A model generated the notes under the pieces. It ran no database searches and was not told the DNA's origin. It was given only the letters and a program-made list of their open reading frames with translations. Positions 25,780 through 34,822 of a stretch of DNA of 64,000 nt are shown one piece after another. Source of the stretch: Hyphomicrobium album (GTDB lineage: Bacteria > Pseudomonadota > Alphaproteobacteria > Rhizobiales > Hyphomicrobiaceae); contig NZ_WMBQ01000001.1 of NCBI RefSeq assembly GCF_009708035.1, positions 2,051,501-2,115,500 of the forward strand, in the 5' to 3' direction. Made by a program: the position numbers and the translations under genes. How positions within the stretch are numbered: position 1 is the first letter of the stretch; every line of letters starts with the position of its first letter.

Positions 25780-27057
25780 ATGCTTGCACGGTCGGCATGG
25801 CGAGGCGGTATTGCTGCCGCGCTGACGGGTTTTGTGTTGAGCGCACAACCGGCCTGTGCCCTGGAAGGATACTTCCAGCACGCCTATGGCGCGCGCCACA
25901 AAGGACTTGCCGGTGCCGGTGCCGCCGACGGCCGCGACGCCACGATCGCCATCATCAACCCGGCTGGCCTCGTACACGCTGGCAACGAGCTCGACCTCGC
26001 CTTCGGCCTGTTCAGCCCTACCCGCGAGATGGAAGGATCGGGCACTCTCGGCCTGACACCCATCGGCAAGTACGAGAGCAACACGCTCGAGTTCTTCATC
26101 CCGAATCTCGCGGCCGCCTATCGCGTCACGGGCAACCCCTATGTCGACGTTGTCGGCGTCGCCGTGTGGGGCAACGGCGCGGGCACGAACTACCGCAACT
26201 TCGATCGTACGGCGTCTCCGTGCGCCAATGGCGGCACGGGCATGTATTGCGGCGGCGCTGCGGGCGTCGACCTGCAGCAGACGTTTCTCACGCTGTCGCT
26301 GGCCAAGAACATCACACCGGACTTCGCCGTCGGCATCGGCCCGACACTCGCCCGCCAGCAATTCCGCGCGAAAGGCTTGTCGTTGTTCGCCCCCGTGTCG
26401 AACAGCATCGACGCGGAATGGGGTTATGGCATCAGCGGTGGCGTCGACTGGCACATCGCCCGACATCTGCGCTTCGGCGCCGCGATCGCGTCACGCACCT
26501 ACATGGGCTCGTTCGAGAAGTACGCAGATCTCCTCGCCGACCACGGCGATTGCGATGTGCCCGCCTACGGACAAGCCGGCATCGCCTACGACGTGCTGGC
26601 CAATCTGACGCTCATGCTCGACTATCAACACATCGCCTATGGTTCGGTACCGTGCGTCGCCAATCCGGCGACCAACATGCTGACCGCCCCCTTCGGCGCC
26701 GCCAACGGACCGGCTTTCGGGTGGCGCGACGTCAATGCGGTGAAGCTCGGTGCGGAATGGTGGTATCGCCCCGACGTGGCGCTGCGCGCTGGCTATGCCT
26801 ACAACACACCCCTGTTCGGCTCACGCGATGTGCAGCTCGACATTCTCGCACCTGCGACAACGCAGCATCACCTGACGGTGGGCGGCGAGTGGCGCTATGA
26901 CAAGGACTGGTCGTTCGAGTTCGCGGGGATGTATGCGCCGGAAGCCACTGTCATCGGCGTCGAGATCATTCCGGGCCCCGGGCACGGCGTCGCGGTCTCG
27001 TCAGAACAGTACGAGATTACACTCGGCGTTAAGTACTTCTACGACGATGCGCAATGA
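25780..27057 (+). CDS. FadL/OmpP1 family outer-membrane channel
   Basis: 425 residues with a signal peptide ending near ALTGFVLSAQPACA. The FadL-type N-terminal hatch region reads GLAGAGAADGRDATIAIINPAGL, including the NPA motif. A long beta-rich region follows, with alternating aromatic strands and a terminal aromatic strand (VKYFYDDAQ). FadL proteins move hydrophobic compounds such as long-chain fatty acids across the outer membrane. GGGGGAAC precedes the ATG. Its place directly behind the Cqs/Lqs-like genes suggests, but does not prove, a link to a lipophilic signal or precursor. Confidence 0.85.
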   Translation: MLARSAWRGGIAAALTGFVLSAQPACALEGYFQHAYGARHKGLAGAGAADGRDATIAIINPAGLVHAGNELDLAFGLFSPTREMEGSGTLGLTPIGKYESNTLEFFIPNLAAAYRVTGNPYVDVVGVAVWGNGAGTNYRNFDRTASPCANGGTGMYCGGAAGVDLQQTFLTLSLAKNITPDFAVGIGPTLARQQFRAKGLSLFAPVSNSIDAEWGYGISGGVDWHIARHLRFGAAIASRTYMGSFEKYADLLADHGDCDVPAYGQAGIAYDVLANLTLMLDYQHIAYGSVPCVANPATNMLTAPFGAANGPAFGWRDVNAVKLGAEWWYRPDVALRAGYAYNTPLFGSRDVQLDILAPATTQHHLTVGGEWRYDKDWSFEFAGMYAPEATVIGVEIIPGPGHGVAVSSEQYEITLGVKYFYDDAQ

Positions 27058-27203
27058 AACCGACGCGCCGACGATCCTAAACTCGCTGCGTGCCCCTCAA
27101 CTCTCGGCAATGGGCATCCATTCAGCCGCAGGACGGATTAGGAATGTAGAGACCATCGCTGGTCTAGAATTGCTTAACTGCTGCGGCGACAGGAAGGCCA
27201 CAC

Positions 27204-29102
27204 GTGAGTCAAAGTGCGCTCAAGCTTGCCCGAGGCGCTCGGCGGCAAGACAGCCCACGTCGTGATGAGGATCCCGCGACCTTCTCGACCGAGGAGGTCG
27301 CCGACCTGCAGTTTTCGCTCGAGCAGCAGCTTGATGCGGTGCTCCAGCGCAACGAGAAACTCGAACAGCTCAACTCTTGCTTTGAAGCCGCCCTCAATCA
27401 TATGGGCCGCGGCTTGTCGATGTTCGACAGCGAGCAGCGTCTGGTCGTCTGCAACAAAGCCTACGCCGACGTCTATGAGCTACCGCCCGAGCTGACGCGC
27501 GCGGGGACGCCGCTCGTCGAGATCGTGCGATATCATATGAGCCGCAGCGCCGGACAGGAGCCGGCCGGAGACGCCCCAGTAGAGTGGATCAAGCAACAGG
27601 TCGCTCGTCTGCAGCAGGGCGGGCATTTGGAGCAAATTCAAAGCCTACCCGACGGGCGCATCATCCGCGTCACCTACGAGCCGCTCGCCGGCGGCGGCTG
27701 GGTCGACATGCAGGAGGACATCACCGCGCAGCGCCAGGCCGACGAAAAGATCGAATGGCTGGCGCACCACGATACCCTCACCGAAATTCCCAACCGCTTT
27801 CACTTCCGCGAGCGGCTCGAGCATCAGTTTGAGACCTACGATCCGCGGCAGGGCTTCGCATTGCTGTGGATCGACCTCGACCACTTCAAGGAAACTAACG
27901 ATCGGCTCGGCCATCTCGTGGGCGACGGATTGCTGAAGAGCGTCGCCGCTCGATTGAAGAACTCGCTGCGTGCCGGCGACGTCGTCGGGCGGCTCGGCGG
28001 CGACGAGTTCGCTATTTTGCAGGTGGGCGTCGATCGCGAGGAGCTGGCGGCCAACCTCGCGCGCCGGGTCCTGCAAAACATCCGCCGGCCGCACGAGGTC
28101 TATGGCCATTCTCTGCACACCGAGGCGAGCATCGGCGTCGCACTCGCTCCGCATCACGGGCAGACGCCGGAGCAGCTTTTTGCCTGCGCCGACATGGCCC
28201 TCTATCGCGCCAAGTCGGCAGGACGCGGCGTGCATGCCGTCTATTCGCCCGGCACGGTCGACTCGGCGTCCGCAACACAGAACCCGCTGCGCGCCGAGCT
28301 GAAGAAGGCCGTGGAGCGATCCGAGCTGGCGCTGCACTATCAGCCGATCGTCGACCTGCGCGAAGGCAGGGTTTCGAGCTTCGAGGCGCTGATGCGCTGG
28401 AAGCACCCGAGTCGCGGCATGATCCCGCCTTCGGAGTTCATTCCGATCGCCGAGGAGACACGCCTGATCGTGCCGATGGGCACCTGGGCGCTGAAGCAGG
28501 CCTGCACCGACGCCAAGGACTGGCCGGACTCGACCAAGGTCGCGGTGAACCTTTCGGCCGTGCAGATCGAATGCTGCGACATGTTCGAGATTGTGACCGA
28601 AGCGCTGCACGAGACGGGACTGGAGCCGGAACGGCTGCAGCTGGAAATCACCGAGACCGTCCTCATGCGAGACCAAGCGCGGACGCAGGAGGTGCTGCGC
28701 AAGCTGCACGATCTCGGTGTCCTAATCACTCTCGATGACTTCGGAAGCTGCTTCGCCACCCTCAACTATCTCCGCAGCTTCCCGTTCCGGAAGATCAAGA
28801 TCGACCGCAGCTTCGTGCGCGACATTCCCGAGCACCACGACTGCGTCGCGATCGTCAAGTCGGTGGCCGATCTCGCGCGCGAACTCAACATGCGCTCGGT
28901 TGCCGAAGGCGTAGAGACGGCCGCCAGCCTCCTCGCTGTGCGCAATGCGGGCTATACCGAGGCGCAGGGCTTCTATTTCAGCCCGCCGGTGCGCGCGAGC
29001 GGCATCAAGCGCGCAGTCAAGCAGTGCGCGCTACGCCTGGCGGCGCTCGATACCGCGATCGCCGAGGACAAGGCGGGCAAGGGCAAGGCGCCCCCCGCCT
29101 AG
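27204..29102 (+). CDS. PAS-GGDEF-EAL cyclic-di-GMP turnover protein
   Basis: 632 residues, no membrane segment. An N-terminal Glu-rich coiled segment (SLEQQLDAVLQRNEKLEQLN) leads into a PAS domain (MGRGLSMFDSEQRLVVCNKA). The GGDEF domain has an intact RLGGDEFA (GGDEF at 265-269). The EAL domain carries FEALMRWKHP (EAL at 394-396) plus ITLDDFGSCFATLNYLRSFP and the late motif VAEGVET. Both catalytic motifs look complete, so synthesis and hydrolysis are both possible. GTG start with AGGAAGG upstream. It lies downstream of the FadL-type gene in the same orientation but with a 146-base gap. Confidence 0.93.
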   Translation: MSQSALKLARGARRQDSPRRDEDPATFSTEEVADLQFSLEQQLDAVLQRNEKLEQLNSCFEAALNHMGRGLSMFDSEQRLVVCNKAYADVYELPPELTRAGTPLVEIVRYHMSRSAGQEPAGDAPVEWIKQQVARLQQGGHLEQIQSLPDGRIIRVTYEPLAGGGWVDMQEDITAQRQADEKIEWLAHHDTLTEIPNRFHFRERLEHQFETYDPRQGFALLWIDLDHFKETNDRLGHLVGDGLLKSVAARLKNSLRAGDVVGRLGGDEFAILQVGVDREELAANLARRVLQNIRRPHEVYGHSLHTEASIGVALAPHHGQTPEQLFACADMALYRAKSAGRGVHAVYSPGTVDSASATQNPLRAELKKAVERSELALHYQPIVDLREGRVSSFEALMRWKHPSRGMIPPSEFIPIAEETRLIVPMGTWALKQACTDAKDWPDSTKVAVNLSAVQIECCDMFEIVTEALHETGLEPERLQLEITETVLMRDQARTQEVLRKLHDLGVLITLDDFGSCFATLNYLRSFPFRKIKIDRSFVRDIPEHHDCVAIVKSVADLARELNMRSVAEGVETAASLLAVRNAGYTEAQGFYFSPPVRASGIKRAVKQCALRLAALDTAIAEDKAGKGKAPPA

Positions 29103-29111
29103 CCTCCGCGT

Positions 29112-30080
29112 CTAGGCGTCGACGGCAACGCGGCTTTTCACTTCGTTGGGCGTCCCGAAGTGCTCGAAGTAGCGCGGATCGATCTTTTCCACCGGCAGGA
29201 TGATCAGCACGTCGGTCGTGCCGAACTGCCGGTCGATGACCGCGCCATCGCCCACGAAGGCGCCGAGCCGCAGATACCCTTTGATCAGCGGCGGCAGCGT
29301 CTTTAGCGCGGCTTTCGCATCCACTTTCTCGCGTGGCAGACGGTCCATGCTGACATGCAGATTGCTGTGAGCCCGGCAGCGCCACTCGATAGGCGCCAAT
29401 GCATTGTGATGCAGGAAGCTCAGCGCCATCGCGTGCTGGTCAGGATCGGTGCCGGGGAGGCTGGCGCAGCCGATCATGACGTCGACTTTGTGCTCGCGCA
29501 CGTAGGTCCACAGCCCGTGCCAAAGCAGCTCGACGGTGCGCTTGTTGCGGTAGGGTTCGAGCACGCAGGAGCGACCCAACTCCATGAAGTTGTAGCGAGA
29601 CCTCGCAGCGACAAGCGGCGCGATGTCGTATTCGCTCTGCGTATAGAAGCCGAGTGTGCGCTCGGCCACCTCCTGACGCAGCACGCGATAAGTGCCAACT
29701 ACTTTCTGCCGGCGCAGGCCGCCCCAGGGCTCACTGGCCGGAACTGCCGCCTCGTCGACGACGAGGAGATGGTCGCAGACGGCGTCGTAGGGATCCTCGT
29801 CGCGACGGCGCAACTCGGCCCGCAGCGACGGCACGGCTGACATCTCTTCGTAGAAGACTTGGTAGCGCAAACGCTGAGCGCGCTTGATGTCGCGCCAGCG
29901 CCGCGTCAGACGTACCTCGAGATTGCCGATCTTGCCGTAGACTTTGTCCGGCTTGCGCAGCGGGAAAACATCGCCGCTCGCGTCGCTCAGAGTGCGAAGC
30001 GCCAGAAGACCACCGGGGACCGACTGCAACTTGGGACTGCGAGCCAATCGGCTGGCCATGCGCCGCGCGGCATATCTCAT
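29112..30080 (-). CDS. olsB: L-ornithine N(alpha)-acyltransferase OlsB-like
   Basis: GNAT-like acyltransferase of 322 residues, the enzyme that puts a 3-hydroxyacyl chain from ACP onto ornithine in phosphate-free membrane lipid synthesis. Family blocks: RLRYQVFYEEMSA, VGTYRVLRQEVAER, NFMELGRSCVLEPYRNKRTV and IGCASLPGTDPDQHAMALSFLHHN. The start at 30080 (MRYAARRMASRL) has GAGAGG upstream; the frame is open to 30353 but without conserved content. The partner OlsA could be the acyltransferase at 1997-2905. It converges on the GGDEF-EAL gene with nine bases between the stops. Confidence 0.82.
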   Translation of the reverse strand: MRYAARRMASRLARSPKLQSVPGGLLALRTLSDASGDVFPLRKPDKVYGKIGNLEVRLTRRWRDIKRAQRLRYQVFYEEMSAVPSLRAELRRRDEDPYDAVCDHLLVVDEAAVPASEPWGGLRRQKVVGTYRVLRQEVAERTLGFYTQSEYDIAPLVAARSRYNFMELGRSCVLEPYRNKRTVELLWHGLWTYVREHKVDVMIGCASLPGTDPDQHAMALSFLHHNALAPIEWRCRAHSNLHVSMDRLPREKVDAKAALKTLPPLIKGYLRLGAFVGDGAVIDRQFGTTDVLIILPVEKIDPRYFEHFGTPNEVKSRVAVDA

Positions 30081-30307
30081 TTGCTCAGCCTCTCCCCTAC
30101 CCTGTCCGCCATCATACGGCGCCCGCGGCTCGCCTTGAAGCGGCTCGCGCCGCCCCCACACACCGGCTTCGACTCGGCTGATTTTCCCAACGGCCGCGGG
30201 TGGATACCACGCTTCCATGACAGACTTTTTACCGCCGGCCAATGGGCTGCGAACAACTTTACACTCACTAAACCGACACGGAATTGCGGGCTCCCGATGG
30301 CAAGCCC

Positions 30308-32707
30308 TCAGGCCGCCGCGTCGGTATTGCCGCCGGGGCGCCGCCCGAACCAACGGACGAGCACGGTTTCAAGGCTCGCCTTGTCGAACGGCTTGGCCAG
30401 GTAGTCATCCATCCCGGCGTCGAGATACCGCTGCCGGTCCTCGGCAAAGGCATTGGCGGTGAGCGCGACGATCGGAGGCGAGGCGCCCAGGGCACTGCCA
30501 GCAAAGAGTTGCTTGATGGCACGCGCCGCCTCGACGCCATCGAGCTGCGGCATGAAGATGTCCATAAGGATCAGGTCGACGTCGGGCGACTGGCCTTCAA
30601 GGATGCGGCGAACGGCGGCAACGGCCTCGGCGCCGTTGGTAACCGCAGTGTAGTCGCAGCCGCATTTCTCGAGAACGCGTTTGGCGAGCAGCGAATTTAT
30701 CTCGTTGTCTTCCGCCAGTAGTACGCGTCGCCTAGCTGCGACGCCCGGCGTAGCTTGCAACGTGTGGTCGACATGTTGAGCACAATCGGGTGGAGGCGGC
30801 CCCGGCGAGCGACGCAGACCAAGCTGCAACAGCAAGGAGGCCGGGCGCACTGGGCGCACCAGATACGCGTCGAACCCGGCGGCGCGAAACTCCGAGAGAC
30901 TGGCGCGCTCCAGCACATTGACAAGCACGATGCAGCGAACCTTGCCGAGCTGATTGAGCGCCCGCGCCTTGGCAACAAGATCGCCGGCAGTGGCTGGGCC
31001 CACTGCTCCATCGACGATCAGCCGGTCGAACGGCGACCCATCCTTGGCGGCAGATTCCAATGCGCTGGTCGCCAGCGCGAATTCGCATTCGACGGTGCCT
31101 ACGCCAGCCGAGCACAACGCCTCGCGCAGGGCACGCCGCTCGAGAGGCCGGTCGAAAGCGAGGAGCACGCGGGCGGAGCTTGGGGCGATCGTCGGCCCGT
31201 TGTCGTCGGCGAGCGCGACCGGAGCCAGAACGAGCTCCGCCGTGAACGTCGATCCCTTGCCGGGCTGGCTTACAACGCGTATCTCGCCGCCCATGGCGCG
31301 CGCCAGCTGCCTCGAGATGGCGAGCCCCAGGCCGGTGCCGCCGTTGCGCCTGCGGATCGCCGGCTCGGCCTGCTCGAACTCCGTGAAAAGCCCGCGCATG
31401 TCCTCCGGCGTAAGGCCGATACCCGTGTCCTCCACGGCGATGATGATTCGCGTTTCATCGGTCGGCGACGGCGCATCCGTGGTGGCGACTTTCACGCTCA
31501 CGCCGCCGACATCGGTGAATTTCACCGCGTTGGACAGAAGATTGAGCAGGATCTGACGAACGCGCGCCTCGTCGCCGAGCACAACGTGCGGCAGCTGCGA
31601 ACTGACTGACCAGGCGATCTCCAGACCTTTCTCATGCGCGCGCGGCGCGAGCAGCTCCACCACCCCCTGGACGCACGTCTCCAGTTCGAACGGCGCCTCC
31701 ATCAACTCGAGCTTCCCGGCTTCGATCTTGGAGAAGTCGAGAATCTCGTCGATGAGCGCCAACAACGTGCGCGCCGATTGATCGATGGCGCGAACGTACG
31801 TCTGCTGCTCGGGCGTCTGCTGCGTGTCCGATAGCAGGCTCGCCATACCGAGGATGCCGTTCATCGGCGTCCGTATCTCGTGGCTCATGGCAGCGAGGAA
31901 GCGGCCCTTGGCGCGGTTGGCGGCCTCTGCCTGATCCCGCGCCTCGGCCAGCTGGGTCTCGCCCCGCCGCTGCTCGGTCACGTCCCGGCCGACACTCTGC
32001 ACCTCGAACCGGCCGGCGGCCGGCGCGGGCACCAGCTGTTCCTCCCACTCGATCCAACGCGACCCAGAAGCGGTGAAGATGTGCTGCATGAAGCGCTGGT
32101 GGCGGATCTCGTCATTGACGGAAAGCGGAACGACGTCGCTCGCCTCGCACAGCTCGACGGCAAATGGCTTGCCGAGCACCTCATCCGCCGCAACGGCAAA
32201 CATGTCGAGGAACGCCTTGTTGGCGAAAGTCAGATGGTTGTTCTCGTCGCGCCGGACGATCGCATCCTCCTGCGTGTCGAGCAGGGCGCGATAGCGCGAC
32301 TCGTTCTCGCTGAGCTCCCATTGGGCGTCCTGCAGCCGCTCGAGGCGACGCTCGATGCGAGAGCCCAAACGTTCCAACTGGTCTGCTCCCGAGCGAGCGG
32401 GAGTCATGACAGCGAGAAAGACGGCGATGAGGATGAACCCGAAACCCAGCGCCAGAAATACCTCCAGGGTCTTCACCGGGCCGGGCAGGATGACGAAGGC
32501 TGCGACGAGAAACGCTAGGCCCGCGAAGAGGGCGCCGAGCGACACGCCATTGAGCGAGCCGGGCGCACGGGCCGCGCGCACACGCTCAAAGCTCGCTTGC
32601 AGCTCGGCGAGGCGCCGCGCCACGGCGGCCGGCGCGGGGTGCGGCCCCTCCTTGCCAGCGTGCTCGGCACCCGGCGGAACCGAGAAATGCGAACCCTTGT
32701 CGCTCAC
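30308..32707 (-). CDS. Hybrid sensor histidine kinase (2TM-PAS-HisKA-HATPase-REC-REC)
   Basis: About 800 residues. Two adjacent membrane helices (LFAGLAFLVAAFVIL, FLALGFGFILIAVFLAVM) are followed by a PAS domain (YRALLDTQEDAIVRRDENN) and HisKA with H276 in AAMSHEIRTPMNGILGM. HATPase motifs are NLLSNAVKF, VEDTGIGLTPED and GTGLGLAISRQLA. A first receiver (VLLAFDRPLERRA) lacks the paired N-terminal acidic residues and ends in VRPV, so it looks inactive. A second receiver is canonical (LLAEDNEIN, LILMDIFMPQLDG, LTANA, KPFDK). GTG 32707 is chosen; the frame extends to a TTG at 32755. Its input signal and partner regulator are not evident. Confidence 0.92.
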   Translation of the reverse strand: MSDKGSHFSVPPGAEHAGKEGPHPAPAAVARRLAELQASFERVRAARAPGSLNGVSLGALFAGLAFLVAAFVILPGPVKTLEVFLALGFGFILIAVFLAVMTPARSGADQLERLGSRIERRLERLQDAQWELSENESRYRALLDTQEDAIVRRDENNHLTFANKAFLDMFAVAADEVLGKPFAVELCEASDVVPLSVNDEIRHQRFMQHIFTASGSRWIEWEEQLVPAPAAGRFEVQSVGRDVTEQRRGETQLAEARDQAEAANRAKGRFLAAMSHEIRTPMNGILGMASLLSDTQQTPEQQTYVRAIDQSARTLLALIDEILDFSKIEAGKLELMEAPFELETCVQGVVELLAPRAHEKGLEIAWSVSSQLPHVVLGDEARVRQILLNLLSNAVKFTDVGGVSVKVATTDAPSPTDETRIIIAVEDTGIGLTPEDMRGLFTEFEQAEPAIRRRNGGTGLGLAISRQLARAMGGEIRVVSQPGKGSTFTAELVLAPVALADDNGPTIAPSSARVLLAFDRPLERRALREALCSAGVGTVECEFALATSALESAAKDGSPFDRLIVDGAVGPATAGDLVAKARALNQLGKVRCIVLVNVLERASLSEFRAAGFDAYLVRPVRPASLLLQLGLRRSPGPPPPDCAQHVDHTLQATPGVAARRRVLLAEDNEINSLLAKRVLEKCGCDYTAVTNGAEAVAAVRRILEGQSPDVDLILMDIFMPQLDGVEAARAIKQLFAGSALGASPPIVALTANAFAEDRQRYLDAGMDDYLAKPFDKASLETVLVRWFGRRPGGNTDAAA

Positions 32708-32790
32708 GCCGAAAGCACCCGCTACGCAACACTCAATTGTTCGAGTGTGAAGCAACCATAGGGGCGTTTCGAAACGCTGAAGCAGCTTGG

Positions 32791-33009
32791 TTAACGCGGA
32801 GCGCGCGGCCGCTGCGGACCTTCGTCCAGCTGCCGCGCATCCTCTAGACGCATGCGCGGTATGCCGTCGCGAATGGGAAAAGCCAGACTTGCCGCCCGGC
32901 TGATGAGCTCTTGGGCCGCAGCGTCGTATTCCAAGGTCGACTTCGTCAGCGGGCAGACGAGGATCTCGAGCAACTTGGGATCGACCTTGTCTGGGGACGC
33001 ATCGGCCAT
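32791..33009 (-). CDS. Trm112-like / UPF0434 small protein
   Basis: 72 residues. The segment [20 protein letters not shown] and the later [19 protein letters not shown] are the hallmarks of the YcaR/Trm112 family. Only one Cys remains of the zinc site of eukaryotic Trm112. It is the last gene of a conserved alphaproteobacterial trio: thioredoxin-like, LON-domain protein and this one, all on the minus strand with gaps of 12 and 41 bases. A methyltransferase-activating role is known for archaeal and eukaryotic Trm112, but is only a possibility here. Confidence 0.88.
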   Translation of the reverse strand: MADASPDKVDPKLLEILVCPLTKSTLEYDAAAQELISRAASLAFPIRDGIPRMRLEDARQLDEGPQRPRAPR

Positions 33010-33021
33010 CGGACTACCTAC

Positions 33022-33705
33022 CTATTGCAGGGTCGTGCCGCTGCTGCCGCTGGAGGCGAGCTCCATCTCGGCCAGAGCGACCAGCACGTCCGCCCGGCAC
33101 TTGAGGTCCTCCGCCTCGAGTAGGGCCTGCTTCTCCTCGGGCCCATACGGGCACATGACGCATAGCGCATTGATGAGGAACTCGCTCGATGCGCGTTGTA
33201 TGGCGGCCCAGTCGGCCTCGAGCTTGTTGGCATCGAGATACGAGCGTAGCACCCGCAAGAGGTTGGTTCGGTCGACCTGCTCCTCACCGAGCCCCTCGTT
33301 CAAATCGGTTGCGTAGCGGTCGTAGCTGACGCTCATCGTGCGATAGGGCAGATCGGTGACGGCCTCGTCGAGGATGTCGTAGCGCATCACCCCCGTCAGG
33401 GTAATCATACGCCGCGCGTGGTCGACCTCTTGATAGCTCGTCACGCGACCGACACAGCCGACGTTGCGCAATCCCACCGGACCGCGCGGGCTTTCCTCTT
33501 CGTCGGAAGGGTCGTTGATAGCGGGCTGAACGATGCCGATGAGCCGGTCGCCCGACATCACGTCGTCGAGCATTTCGAGATAGCGCGGCTCAAACACGTT
33601 GAGCGGCAGGGTTGCGCGCGGCAGCAGGATGGCGCCGCGCAGCGGAAATACGGGAATGCGTGGCGGAAGATCTGCCGGACGCCGGTAGCGATCGGTAGGG
33701 GACAC
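33022..33705 (-). CDS. LON peptidase substrate-binding (LON N-terminal) domain protein
   Basis: About 228 residues consisting of the LON N-terminal domain only: IPVFPLRGAILLPRATLPLNVF, EPRYLEMLDDVM, GLRNVGCVGRVTSYQEVD and GVMRYDILDE. No AAA+ or protease domain follows. The GTG at 33705 has AAGGA at a suitable distance; an in-frame GTG at 33744 would add 13 residues and nearly abut the upstream stop. Such stand-alone LON-N proteins are thought to bind unfolded or substrate proteins, but their role is poorly known. It sits in the trx-LON-Trm112 group. Confidence 0.9.
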   Translation of the reverse strand: MSPTDRYRRPADLPPRIPVFPLRGAILLPRATLPLNVFEPRYLEMLDDVMSGDRLIGIVQPAINDPSDEEESPRGPVGLRNVGCVGRVTSYQEVDHARRMITLTGVMRYDILDEAVTDLPYRTMSVSYDRYATDLNEGLGEEQVDRTNLLRVLRSYLDANKLEADWAAIQRASSEFLINALCVMCPYGPEEKQALLEAEDLKCRADVLVALAEMELASSGSSGTTLQ

Positions 33706-33746
33706 GTTCCGTAAATCCTTCCGTCTCGGGCGAGCCCGCGTCACGC

Positions 33747-34658
33747 CTATGAGAAGAGTATGGACGACAAGCGCCGCCGCCCGTCGATGGCCGCCGGGTC
33801 CTTGAAGCCCCAGGCCTCGAACAGCTGAACCAACTGCTTGCGCGCCGCCTCATCGTTCCACTTGCGGTCGCGCCGCACAAGTTCGAGAAGATGGTCGACC
33901 GCTTCGGCTTTCTGCCCGCGGGCGGCCAACGCCACCGCCAGATCGAAGCGCGCCTGCAAATCCGCCGGATTGGCCTTGAGCTTCTGCTCGAGCTCGCCGC
34001 GGTTGTCGGCCGGGCCCGCCTTGCGGGCCAATTCCAGGGCCGCCTTCACCTGCTCGACAGCCGCGATTTTCTTTTCCTCGGGGGGAACGAGGGCGATCAT
34101 TTGTTCGGCCCGATCGAGGTCGCCGGTCTGCAAATAGCAACGGGCGAGGCCGGCGAGCGCGATGGGGTTGTGCTTATGCTCCTGCAGCACCGCCGCGAAG
34201 ACCTCGGCCGCGGTCTGCACGTCGCCTTCCTCCAGCGCCTCTTCCGCCGTGGCGAGCACGCTGGCGATGTCGGCTTCGGCATCCTCGCCGACCAGGCGGT
34301 CGACAAATGCGCGTACGGCGCTTTCGGGTTGCGCGCCCGTGAACCCGTCGAGGGGACGGCCATCGCGGAAGGCATAGACGGTCGGCAGCGACTGTACGCG
34401 CAGCTGCCCGGCAATGCCCGGATGCTCATCGACGTTGACTTTGACGAGGCGAACCTTGCCCCCGTGGCTCTTGACGACCTTCTCGAGCAGGGGAGTGAGC
34501 TGTTTGCACGGCCCGCACCAGGTGGCCCAGAAGTCGACGATCACCGGGACCGTACGTGACGCTTCGAGCACGTCCTTGGCGAAGCTCGCCGTCGTCGAAT
34601 CCTTGATGATGTCGGCGTCGCCAGCCCCGCCCGGCGATGCCTTCAACCCGATGTCCAT
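33747..34658 (-). CDS. Thioredoxin-domain/TPR co-chaperone (YbbN/CnoX type)
   Basis: 303 residues. The N-terminal thioredoxin fold has the active site FWATWCGPCKQLTPLLEKV and a cis-Pro at VQSLPTVYAF. The C-terminal half is made of TPR-like helices (ALAGLARCYLQTGDLDRAEQ and FDLAVALAARGQKAEAVDHL). The intact CGPC distinguishes it from E. coli CnoX and resembles redox-active alphaproteobacterial members that protect substrates for GroEL under oxidative stress. ATG 34658 has AGGAG upstream; the open frame to 34706 is unconserved. Confidence 0.9.
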   Translation of the reverse strand: MDIGLKASPGGAGDADIIKDSTTASFAKDVLEASRTVPVIVDFWATWCGPCKQLTPLLEKVVKSHGGKVRLVKVNVDEHPGIAGQLRVQSLPTVYAFRDGRPLDGFTGAQPESAVRAFVDRLVGEDAEADIASVLATAEEALEEGDVQTAAEVFAAVLQEHKHNPIALAGLARCYLQTGDLDRAEQMIALVPPEEKKIAAVEQVKAALELARKAGPADNRGELEQKLKANPADLQARFDLAVALAARGQKAEAVDHLLELVRRDRKWNDEAARKQLVQLFEAWGFKDPAAIDGRRRLSSILFS

Positions 34659-34822
34659 GCCTCTTCTCCTCGCGCGCGAGCCAGTAAGCCTAACGCCGGC
34701 GCGCACTCAATAGCAAAAAACGCAAAAGCCGGCCCAAATCAGGGCGTAACGGGGCCACCGCCCCCACATCGTGACGCCTCACCGCGAGTGCAAGTCACGC
34801 CATGGTCAGATTTTTTGCCCGC

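Noticed and set aside
25177-26466. 429-codon minus-strand frame
   Set aside because: Antisense to the receiver gene and the FadL-type gene, both well supported; no domain content.
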